Origin: Thermophilibacter immobilis
GTDB lineage: Bacteria > Actinomycetota > Coriobacteriia > Coriobacteriales > Atopobiaceae
Assembly: GCF_015277515.1 (NCBI RefSeq)
Contig: NZ_CP063767.1
Location: 186,001-250,000, forward strand
Length of the DNA: 64,000 nt
Direction: 5' to 3'
In this document: piece after piece, positions 57,617-64,000 of the stretch
Position numbering within the stretch: the stretch's first letter is position 1
Layout of the letters: each line of letters begins with the position of its first letter
Notes under the pieces: model-generated
Database searches by the model: none
The model's input: the letters and a program-made list of their open reading frames with translations, nothing else
What the model was told of the DNA's origin: nothing
Position numbers and translations under genes: made by a program

Positions 57617-58291
57617 CTACCGCACGTGCTCGACGACCTCCTCGATCGGGCGGCGCAGCTTGGGGTGCGCACGATGGCTCGGGTCGTGGACGCCAAACTG
57701 TGCGAGTACGCTGACGCCCCATTCCCCGGGGTCGAAGGCGCCCTCCTTGACCAGCAGCTCGTTGAGGGCATCGGCGTCGTAGCCCTCGACGGGCGTGGCG
57801 TCCACGCCCAGAAGCGCCGCCGCGGTGAGCATGTTGGCCAAGGCTATGTAGGTCTGCTTGCCGGCCCAGTCGAAGAGGGCGCGGTCGCTCTCGAGGACGT
57901 GGAGGTCGCTTCTCTGGAATTCCTCGAACGTGGCGAGGCGTGCCCGCTCGTCTTCCGGGGAGAGGCCGTGGACGTGCCCGGAGATCTGGTGCGCCCACGG
58001 GCTCTGCGCGTCAACGCCCCGTCGGGCCAGAATGACGACGGTGCGGTCGGCGTTCTTCTTGGCGCCCCAGCAGCAGTCGAGGATCTTGCCCAGGAGCTCG
58101 TCGCTCTCTATGACGAGGAACTTCCACGGCTCGAACCCAAAGGAGCTGGGGGAGAGCCGGCCGGCCTCGAGGATCGTGGAAAAGTCCTCGTCGGAGACGT
58201 GTCCGTTCGGGTCGTAGCGCTTGCAGGTGAAACGCCGCTCGAGCGCGTCGATAAGGGTTGCGCCATTCTGACGCTCAACGGCAGTGTTCAT
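57617..58291 (-). CDS. NAD(P)H nitroreductase family protein
   Basis: 224 residues of the nitroreductase fold. ALERRFTCKRYDPNGHVSDEDFSTILEAGRLSPSSFGFEPWKFLVI is the FMN-phosphate site. ANMLTAAALLGVDATPVEGYD and the C-terminal FMN contact (GEWGVSVLAQFGVHDPSHRAHPKLRRPIEEVV) match the NfsB/YdjA family. It reduces nitro compounds or quinones using FMN. The next gene downstream, after 113 bases, is the rhodanese, on the same strand. Confidence 0.9.
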   Translation of the reverse strand: MNTAVERQNGATLIDALERRFTCKRYDPNGHVSDEDFSTILEAGRLSPSSFGFEPWKFLVIESDELLGKILDCCWGAKKNADRTVVILARRGVDAQSPWAHQISGHVHGLSPEDERARLATFEEFQRSDLHVLESDRALFDWAGKQTYIALANMLTAAALLGVDATPVEGYDADALNELLVKEGAFDPGEWGVSVLAQFGVHDPSHRAHPKLRRPIEEVVEHVR

Positions 58292-58333
58292 GGGGGCTCC
58301 TTTCGCGGGGTGCTCTTCGGAGTCCTTCGTACC

Positions 58334-59233
58334 CTATTCTGCTTGTGGTCTTCTCGCCACGAGCGAGAATGTGAGCGGAATCCGTGGGAGTCCGTCGGGC
58401 ATGCTCCAGGCGTCCTCGTCTGCATGATACTTGAGCTGGGGAAGCGCCTTCCAGTCGGTCTGCTCGTGCTCGCCGAGCGCTTCGATCGTGAGACCGGCGC
58501 CGAGCAGCGCGCCGGTGATTTCCTGGAAGTCATGGGCCCAGTTGTGGTTGCGTGTATGCGTGATGACGGGTGCTGCGGGAGTGTCGTCCTTGAGGTTGCC
58601 GTTCGCGGGAAGGGGCACGGTCATGTAGGTCTGAGCCGTCTCGTAGCACGACTCGGTGCCGCTCAGATAGCCTGTAACAACCTCGAGTCCGTTATTATCG
58701 AGTGCGAACAGGAGCGGGTGATTGTCGCGAATCATGAAGATTCCGCCTGGGGCCAGAAGCCGCGCGATGGAGCGTCCCCAGTCCTCGAGGTCGGGGAGCC
58801 AAGTGATGGTGCCGGCGCTTGTGACAATGACGTCGAACGATCCCAGATGCTCGGACAGGACCTCGTCGGCATGGCGTGCGTCGCCCCGCACGTAGGTGAT
58901 GTCCGCCCCGGCGCGCGCGGACAGCGCGCGGGCGTGATTAAGTGCATGGGGTGAGAAGTCCAGGCCATGGACCTCGCTCGCCCCCAGACGCCACCAGCTC
59001 AAGGTGTCTGTGCCGATATGGCACTGAAGATGCAGCAGACGTTGCCCGGCGACGGAGTTCATGGGCAGGTGGGGAGCAAGCACCCCCAGGTCGCGTCGGA
59101 CGACAGATGAGACGTACAGGGGGTCATCGGCCAGAGCGTTCAGGTCACCGTAGGTGCTCTGGGCATGTGTCTCAGCACGATCGTTCCAGTTTTGTAGGTT
59201 GTCGCGGACGGCATCTGTGGTGTGGCCACTCAC
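58334..59233 (-). CDS. Class I SAM-dependent methyltransferase
   Basis: 299 residues. The SAM site is LLHLQCHIGTDTLSWWRLGASEVHGLDFSPHALNHARAL (motif I and post-I), followed by DVIVTSAGTITWLPDLEDWGRSIARLLAPGGIFMI. This group (LQCHIGTDTL) is recognisable in many actinobacteria and Firmicutes, usually labelled class I methyltransferase; substrate is unknown. The stop and the next gene, nitroreductase, lie 42 bases apart on the same strand. Confidence 0.88.
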   Translation of the reverse strand: MSGHTTDAVRDNLQNWNDRAETHAQSTYGDLNALADDPLYVSSVVRRDLGVLAPHLPMNSVAGQRLLHLQCHIGTDTLSWWRLGASEVHGLDFSPHALNHARALSARAGADITYVRGDARHADEVLSEHLGSFDVIVTSAGTITWLPDLEDWGRSIARLLAPGGIFMIRDNHPLLFALDNNGLEVVTGYLSGTESCYETAQTYMTVPLPANGNLKDDTPAAPVITHTRNHNWAHDFQEITGALLGAGLTIEALGEHEQTDWKALPQLKYHADEDAWSMPDGLPRIPLTFSLVARRPQAE

Positions 59234-59275
59234 GCGTCTCCTCCCTTGTAGGATTCTGGGTCCTGGTGCGGAGTT

Positions 59276-59863
59276 CTACAGACAGGCGGCTGCGATGCGG
59301 CGCCGGAGCCCGTCGATGCCCTCGCCGGTGGCGGAGGAGGTGACCACGACCTGCTCGCGCTCGACGCCGAGCTGTCGAGTCAGGGTGGCGACCTGCTGGT
59401 TCTGCTTTGAGCGCCCGATCTTGTCGGCCTTGGTGAGCGCTACCACGAAGGGAAGCTCGCTCTGCTGCAGGAAGCCGATCATGTCCAGGTCGAGCTGCTG
59501 GGCCTCGTGACGGATGTCCACGAGGGCGATTACCAGGTTGAAGCTGCGCTCCTGGTCGAAGTAGCCGGAGATGAGGTCGGCCCACCGGCGCTTCTCGGCC
59601 TTGGAGACCTTGGCGAAGCCGTATCCGGGCAGGTCTACGAAGCGGATGCCGTCGACGGAAAAGAAGTTGATGTTGGCGGTCTTGCCCGGCGTGCTGGAGA
59701 CCTTGACGAGGTCCTTGCGCGAGAAGACTCGGTTGAGCAGAGAGGACTTGCCCACGTTGGAGCGCCCGGTCACGGCGACCTCGGGGGTCGCGGGCTCGGG
59801 AAGCTGCGCCACGGTGCCATAGGAGGCCTCGAAGCGCGCCGTCTGGTAGTTGATGCTGGCCAT
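59276..59863 (-). CDS. engB: Ribosome-biogenesis GTPase EngB (YihA/YsxC)
   Basis: 195 residues from the ATG at 59863 (GCAGGGAGGGCCC before it). G1 is GRSNVGKSSLLN, G2 is STPGKTANINFF, G3 is DLPGYGFAKV, G4 is TKADK and G5 is SSATGEG. EngB assists late assembly of the 50S ribosomal subunit and is usually essential. Length and motifs are canonical. It is followed 42 bases later by the methyltransferase on the same strand. Confidence 0.95.
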   Translation of the reverse strand: MASINYQTARFEASYGTVAQLPEPATPEVAVTGRSNVGKSSLLNRVFSRKDLVKVSSTPGKTANINFFSVDGIRFVDLPGYGFAKVSKAEKRRWADLISGYFDQERSFNLVIALVDIRHEAQQLDLDMIGFLQQSELPFVVALTKADKIGRSKQNQQVATLTRQLGVEREQVVVTSSATGEGIDGLRRRIAAACL

Positions 59864-59987
59864 GGGCCCTCCCTGCGTCGGTTGCAGGGTCATTGTACCT
59901 GCAAGCCCGTTGCTCGGGAAAGAGCCGTCCACTGTCGCATGCTGCCTTTGGGTACCATGGGCGGAGATGTCGGCAACAGGAGGTCCC

Positions 59988-61442
59988 ATGTCTGTCGAGA
60001 AGAAGAGAGACGTCCTGCTCGAGGTGACGAGCATTCTGCTCATGGCGCTTGCGGCGATAGGGCTGGTTCGTCTTGTTATGAGCGTTACGAGCCTCGTCGG
60101 GCAGGGTCCGCAGGGGCTCTCTGCTTCCTTTGAGCAAGCGGGCCTTCCGTCGGGTGATGCCGCAGTGGGCGCGCTGACGGCGATCGGCGTCCTGCTTTCC
60201 CTGACGATTCTCGCCCTCCAGTTGGGGGCGGGTATTTGTGGGCTGCGCCTTTTGCGGGGCCGGGGCACGGCCCGGCGCTGCGAGACGCTGGGCATTGCCG
60301 CGTCCGGGGCGAGCGTGGTCGCATGGCTCACCGACCGACTCCTGCTGGGGCTTGCGGGCACGGCCGACGTCGCCTGGCTTCTCTGCGCGATGCTCGTTCC
60401 GCTGCTGTTCTATAGGGGTGCGCGCGGCGGGGTGATGAGCGATTTCTGGGAGGGCATCAAGCGCAAGCCCGTTGCGCCCGCGGCTCAGCCCGTGGACAAG
60501 GTGGTGAACCGCTTCGCCCTGGATCACGAGAAGGAGACCCTGCGTCCCGCGCAGAAGGGGGAAGACGTTCTGGTCGAGTTCCTCTCCCTCGACGAGTATG
60601 AGCAGCGCTCCTCCGACTCTCCGATCACGCGGCACGTCGCACGTAGTGCGCGCTCGATTCACCACTGCCTGGCGAGCACCTTTGGCGATGCGGTCTACGG
60701 AACCCTCCTCATTCCCCGGGAGGCTCTGGGCGCTTCGGGCATTCCCCTCGCCGATGACGTGCCCCTGGCGTTCTGCCTGTCGCGCGACCGGCTGACGCTC
60801 GTGGGAGACGACGAGGCCGCGGAGGGGTTCGTCACCTACTATGTCGCGCATCAGGTGCTCGAGAAGCGCGCGGCGGCCGCGGTTCTCCTCGAGCTGCTTG
60901 ACCTGGTCATCCGCGATGACATGGCCTTTTTATCCGACGTCGAGGATGGGCTCGACCGTCTTGAGGTCAACATGGGCAAGGACGTGAGCGAGATACCCCA
61001 GGACCTCGATGACTTCGTGATCAGGGAGCGCTCTCAGCTTCATGCGCTGGAGAGCTTCTACCGCCAGATCACGGACGTTGCCGACACCGTGGCAGTCTCG
61101 CCTGCCGAGGTGGCCAGCACTCCGGTGCAAGAGCTCTTCCGCGAGCTCTCCGCGCGCTGCGAGCGCCTTGCCGCCGATGCGCGCGATCTGCGCGACTATG
61201 CGCTGCAGATTCGCAACATGTACCAGAGCAAGGTTGACGTCCGACAGAACAAGGTGATGAGCGTGCTCACAATCGTCACCTCGATCTTCATGCCGCTCAC
61301 TCTGCTCACCGGCTGGTATGGCATGAACTTCGAGAACATGCCCGAGCTGCGCGATCCCAACGCCTACTACCTCCTCATCGCGATCGCGGCGATTGTGATC
61401 ACGGTCGAGGTGATCGTCTTCAAGGTGAAGCGGTGGTTCTAG
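59988..61442 (+). CDS. corA: CorA-like divalent-cation transporter with an extra N-terminal membrane domain
   Basis: 484 residues from the ATG at 59988 (AGGAGGTCCC before it). Residues about 8-140 contain four hydrophobic segments not found in ordinary CorA (ILLMALAAIGLVRLVM, TAIGVLLSLTILALQLGAGI, ASGASVVAW, VAWLLCAMLVPLLFY). Residues about 165-484 form the CorA cytoplasmic domain, long helices (FYRQITDVADTV, RDYALQIRNMYQSKVDVRQNKVM) and the two pore helices with GMN in WYGMNFENMPEL. Mg2+ or Co2+ transport is the family role. Fusion of the N-domain is unusual and its job is unknown. Confidence 0.85.
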   Translation: MSVEKKRDVLLEVTSILLMALAAIGLVRLVMSVTSLVGQGPQGLSASFEQAGLPSGDAAVGALTAIGVLLSLTILALQLGAGICGLRLLRGRGTARRCETLGIAASGASVVAWLTDRLLLGLAGTADVAWLLCAMLVPLLFYRGARGGVMSDFWEGIKRKPVAPAAQPVDKVVNRFALDHEKETLRPAQKGEDVLVEFLSLDEYEQRSSDSPITRHVARSARSIHHCLASTFGDAVYGTLLIPREALGASGIPLADDVPLAFCLSRDRLTLVGDDEAAEGFVTYYVAHQVLEKRAAAAVLLELLDLVIRDDMAFLSDVEDGLDRLEVNMGKDVSEIPQDLDDFVIRERSQLHALESFYRQITDVADTVAVSPAEVASTPVQELFRELSARCERLAADARDLRDYALQIRNMYQSKVDVRQNKVMSVLTIVTSIFMPLTLLTGWYGMNFENMPELRDPNAYYLLIAIAAIVITVEVIVFKVKRWF

Positions 61443-61474
61443 GGCGCAAGAAGTCGCAGGCCTAGGCGCCCGAC

Positions 61475-63136
61475 CTATGCCGCAAGCCCCGCCACCACGG
61501 AGACAAGCGCGATGATCACGCCCACGATGGACTCGCCGCCCAGCAGGCCGGACGCCACCACGATACCGGACTCCTCGGCAGCGGCGGCGTCGCGACCGCG
61601 CGAGCGCATCGCGTGGTCGTAGACGAGCTTGGCCAGGGTCCCCAGAAAGGCCGTGAGTGACATGTAGAACGGCAGGTAGACGCCCAGACCCAGCATCATG
61701 GACGGGATTCCCGCAAGATATAGGAGTAATCCCGCCGCAAGGCCCGTCGCGAAGGCGGGCACGCTCGGGATGCCCGAGACCATCGTGGCCACCACGCTTG
61801 CCTGCGCGGAGACAAAGAGTCTGCCCGGGCCAAAGGCGTCCGGTCCGTACGCCCGCAGAAGCGCACTCAGGATCACGACCGAGACTACCACGCCCACGAG
61901 CGCTCCGATCGCCTGCCCCATCCAGAGCGTGCGTGGGCTCGTGCCGATGATCGCACCCGTCTTGAAGTCGCTCATGACGTCACCGGCAAGGCCGCATGCC
62001 ACGGCCACCACGCCAGCCACGAAGAAGAGCTTCACCTGGGGAGTATTAGAAACGGCGGCCACGACGAGCAGCACGATGAGGCCAAAGATCTCCATCGGGT
62101 CGATGCCGGTCTGTCCCACAGACTGTGCGCTCATGATGGTGGTCACGAACGCGAGCGCCACGACTACGAGGGCAACCATGGGGCCCAGCTCTAGGCCAAA
62201 GCATATGATGAGCGCTGCAGCTGCCACCAGTAGCGAGAGCAGCCCGGCGTCGGCACGGCTGGAGACGTCTCCGCTCTGCCCGTTCTTGCCTCTTTCACGC
62301 GATTGACCACGCAGCACCCCTGCGGCCTTGGGCAGGACGTCCTTCACCACCACGCCGATGCCCGAGCCCATCATGAGTCCCATGCCCAGGCTGGACACGA
62401 TGCCCGAGGCCGCGACGGCGTCCCACAGGCCAGCGGCTACGCCGCCCACGACGATGCCGAAGTTGCCCAGGAGAGCACCGGCGAACCAAAACGCGATCGC
62501 CGTCGTCCCTACGAGAAAGCCCACCGAGAGGAGCATCGGGGAGTTGTAGATCGCAAAGCTCACGCCCGGGATGGGCAGCGCCGCGACCATGGTGGGCAGC
62601 ACGCCGAGCACGTCACGTAGGGCGCACCAGATTCCGGAGAGGGCCATGGAGCCAAAGAGCCTGCGACCGGTCCCGCTGTCGGAGCGGGTGGCCTTGAGAG
62701 TCTCGGCCGCGGCGGTGCCGATGGGGTACTCCAGCCCGGACTCCTCCACGAAGCGCCTTCGGATAAGAGCCGTGCACACCAGGCCCAGAAGCGTTCCCGC
62801 CAGGGCCACGAAGAGCATCTCCTGCCAGCTGACCTCGTCGGCGAGGTCGAGCATCCAGATGCCGGGCAGCGTGAAGGAGAGGCCGCCGGCGACCATCGAG
62901 CCAGCGGACATGATGACCTGCGTGATGTTGGCCTCGTTGAGACTCGTGTGTCCCAGAGCGCGCAACAGGACAAGCGCGGTTATGGAGGTGAAGATGGTGG
63001 GCCACGGCAACGAGCCCATCTTGAGGGCGGTATAAACCGAAGATGCTGTGATGATGACGCAGCCGATGCATCCGATCAGAATGCCGGCGGGGCTCAGCTG
63101 CGCGCGCAGACCTGCGCGGTCGCTCGAGTGGCTCAT
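61475..63136 (-). CDS. OPT-family oligopeptide/metal-chelate transporter
   Basis: 553 residues from the ATG at 63136 (CGAGGGAGCACCC before it). About 14-16 hydrophobic segments. Family hallmarks are GCIGCVIITASSVYTALKMGSLPWPTIFTSI near the start, EYPIGTAAAETLKAT, and GGVAAGLWDAVAASGI. OPT proteins import small peptides, siderophores or metal chelates with protons. In this bacterial YSL-like branch the cargo is usually unknown. It converges on the CorA-like gene with a 32-base gap. Confidence 0.9.
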   Translation of the reverse strand: MSHSSDRAGLRAQLSPAGILIGCIGCVIITASSVYTALKMGSLPWPTIFTSITALVLLRALGHTSLNEANITQVIMSAGSMVAGGLSFTLPGIWMLDLADEVSWQEMLFVALAGTLLGLVCTALIRRRFVEESGLEYPIGTAAAETLKATRSDSGTGRRLFGSMALSGIWCALRDVLGVLPTMVAALPIPGVSFAIYNSPMLLSVGFLVGTTAIAFWFAGALLGNFGIVVGGVAAGLWDAVAASGIVSSLGMGLMMGSGIGVVVKDVLPKAAGVLRGQSRERGKNGQSGDVSSRADAGLLSLLVAAAALIICFGLELGPMVALVVVALAFVTTIMSAQSVGQTGIDPMEIFGLIVLLVVAAVSNTPQVKLFFVAGVVAVACGLAGDVMSDFKTGAIIGTSPRTLWMGQAIGALVGVVVSVVILSALLRAYGPDAFGPGRLFVSAQASVVATMVSGIPSVPAFATGLAAGLLLYLAGIPSMMLGLGVYLPFYMSLTAFLGTLAKLVYDHAMRSRGRDAAAAEESGIVVASGLLGGESIVGVIIALVSVVAGLAA

Positions 63137-63198
63137 GGGTGCTCCCTCGTATATCCGCTTCCCCAGGGGAAGTCGGGTTACGGCGCGGACCGCTACAG

Positions 63199-63204
63199 TA
63201 TAGT
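63199..63204 (+). promoter_or_regulatory. -10 box of coaX
   Basis: TATAGT lies 40 bases before the coaX ATG, in the 107-base divergent gap with the OPT gene. The -35 region at the right spacing (GGTTAC, 63176-63181) is poor. Confidence 0.35.
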
Positions 63205-63243
63205 CTGGGAGCATGCGGATGGCCGTCGAATCTTGGAGGACGC

Positions 63244-64000
63244 ATGGGCGAGCGCGAGGAGCGTGCGGACAAGAACGTGCTGGCCGTGGACGTGGGGAAC
63301 ACGACCACGAGGCTGGGGCTCTTCTCGGCAGGTGAGCTTGCGGGGACCTGGGAGCTCACCACGCCCGCGCGACTCACCATCGACGAGGCGCGTCTCGCGG
63401 TGCTCCAGGCGCTTGAGGCACTCGGCGTGCCTGCTCCCGAGGGGGCCATCCTGGCCTGCGTGGTGCCATCGCTCGTGGACGTCTGGCGTGCCGCGCTGGC
63501 CGCGAGCTGCGAGGGGCGCGCCCTCGTGGTGGGGCCGGGTCTCAAGACGGGCCTGCGCATGCGCTACGACGACCCCTCCGAGGTGGGGGCCGACCGCGTG
63601 GCCGACGTGGTGGCGGCTCGCGCCGACCACGGCTGCCCCGTGGTTGTCGTGGACCTGGGGACGACCACCAACTTCGAGGTCGTGAACGCCCAGGGTGTCT
63701 TTCTGGGCGGCGTCATCGCGCCGGGCATGGCCCTGGGGGCTCGTGCGCTCAACCAGGCTGCGGCTCGCCTGCCCATGGTGGAGCTGCATGCCCCGGCCTC
63801 GGTCATCGGGAGAAGCACGCGTGCGGCGATGCAGTCAGGCGTGGTCCTGGGCGAGGTCGCACGAATCGATGGGCTCCTGGACGCGATGACGGATGAGCTG
63901 GGGCAGGTCGCTCAGGTGGTGCTCACGGGCGATGGCGCGCGCGAGATGTCGGCGCTTCTACGGCATGACGCCTGCGTCGACGACACCCTCACGCTGCGCG
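63244..64000 (+). CDS. coaX: Type III pantothenate kinase, 3' end beyond the window
   Basis: The first 252 residues are present, from the ATG at 63244 with TTGGAGGA 3 bases before it. VLAVDVGNTTTRLGLF is the ATP phosphate loop. CVVPSLVD, VGADRVADVVAA, VVDLGTTTNFEVV and LGGVIAPGMALGARAL are the type III signatures. It phosphorylates pantothenate in the first step of coenzyme A synthesis and, unlike type I, is not inhibited by CoA. The family is about 255-260 residues, so only a few residues are cut off. Confidence 0.93.
   Translation, partial: MGEREERADKNVLAVDVGNTTTRLGLFSAGELAGTWELTTPARLTIDEARLAVLQALEALGVPAPEGAILACVVPSLVDVWRAALAASCEGRALVVGPGLKTGLRMRYDDPSEVGADRVADVVAARADHGCPVVVVDLGTTTNFEVVNAQGVFLGGVIAPGMALGARALNQAAARLPMVELHAPASVIGRSTRAAMQSGVVLGEVARIDGLLDAMTDELGQVAQVVLTGDGAREMSALLRHDACVDDTLTLR

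Overview
The window is a high-GC bacterial chromosome segment with dense, short-gapped genes on both strands. Gene content suggests a Gram-positive actinobacterium of the class Coriobacteriia (Olsenella, Atopobium or Collinsella type). Supporting features are Tat-type and lipobox lipoproteins, several ABC and ECF importers, a mannose-family PTS, a helix-turn-helix/aminotransferase fusion, a YolD/Y-family polymerase pair and low-GC intergenic islands. The lineage is inferred from family resemblance only. No rRNA, tRNA, CRISPR array, prophage or transposase gene was seen.

Layout. 1-3.4 kb: a YdcF-type fragment, a GntR regulator divergent from deoxyribose-phosphate aldolase, and an NRAMP transporter without a normal start codon. 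3.6-7.4 kb: an aldo/keto reductase and a three-gene ABC importer of the TrpXYZ type. 7.7-16.2 kb: a decayed GH2 glycosidase, TrmL, a peptide-deformylase-like protein with an altered HExxH motif, a UvrA2-like ATPase, a VOC protein, Nth, a frameshifted methyltransferase, and the HTH-aminotransferase with four operator-like repeats. 16.3-19.4 kb: a winged-helix protein with a long RGG tail, then YolD and a Y-family polymerase behind an SOS-like box. 19.4-24.2 kb: a DeoR regulator divergent from a class II aldolase and complete mannose-family PTS EIIA/B/C/D genes. 24.2-32.6 kb: small acetyltransferase and flavin reductases, class I ribonucleotide reductase (nrdB and nrdA, separated) and RecQ. 32.9-38.4 kb: a Gfo/Idh oxidoreductase, then an ECF transporter operon with two tandem S components, a fused double ATPase and EcfT. 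38.5-44.4 kb: MarR, DegV, a lipase-like protein and a zur-znuACB operon. 44.4-49.4 kb: TetR and a macrolide-exporter-like ABC ATPase with a very large FtsX-type permease. 49.5-54.7 kb: a fused mannose-6-phosphate isomerase, a polar amino-acid ABC importer, and mntP behind a yybP-ykoY-type riboswitch. 54.7-64 kb: a Crp/Fnr regulator, CoA-disulfide reductase with rhodanese, a rhodanese, a nitroreductase, a methyltransferase, EngB, a CorA-like protein, an OPT transporter and the start of coaX.

The best regulatory find is upstream of the ECF operon on the minus strand. A 25-codon leader peptide with three consecutive Trp codons is followed by a 10-bp hairpin and a T-run, which is a classical transcription-attenuation layout. 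It predicts that this ECF system imports tryptophan or a relative. Other legible controls are the Mn riboswitch and terminator of mntP, twin Zur-like boxes flanking the zur promoter, four 11-bp repeats before the HTH-aminotransferase, and palindromes at the deoC, marR and crp promoters.

Several short non-coding repeat families with terminal inverted repeats occur between genes: about 130 bp at 4491 and 39929; about 65 bp at 34220 and 49391; a 16-bp unit four times near 32.8 kb; and a large inverted repeat near 9.3 kb. These look like MITE or REP-type elements. At least two genes are decaying, and one more, the NRAMP transporter, may carry a frameshift at its 5' end.
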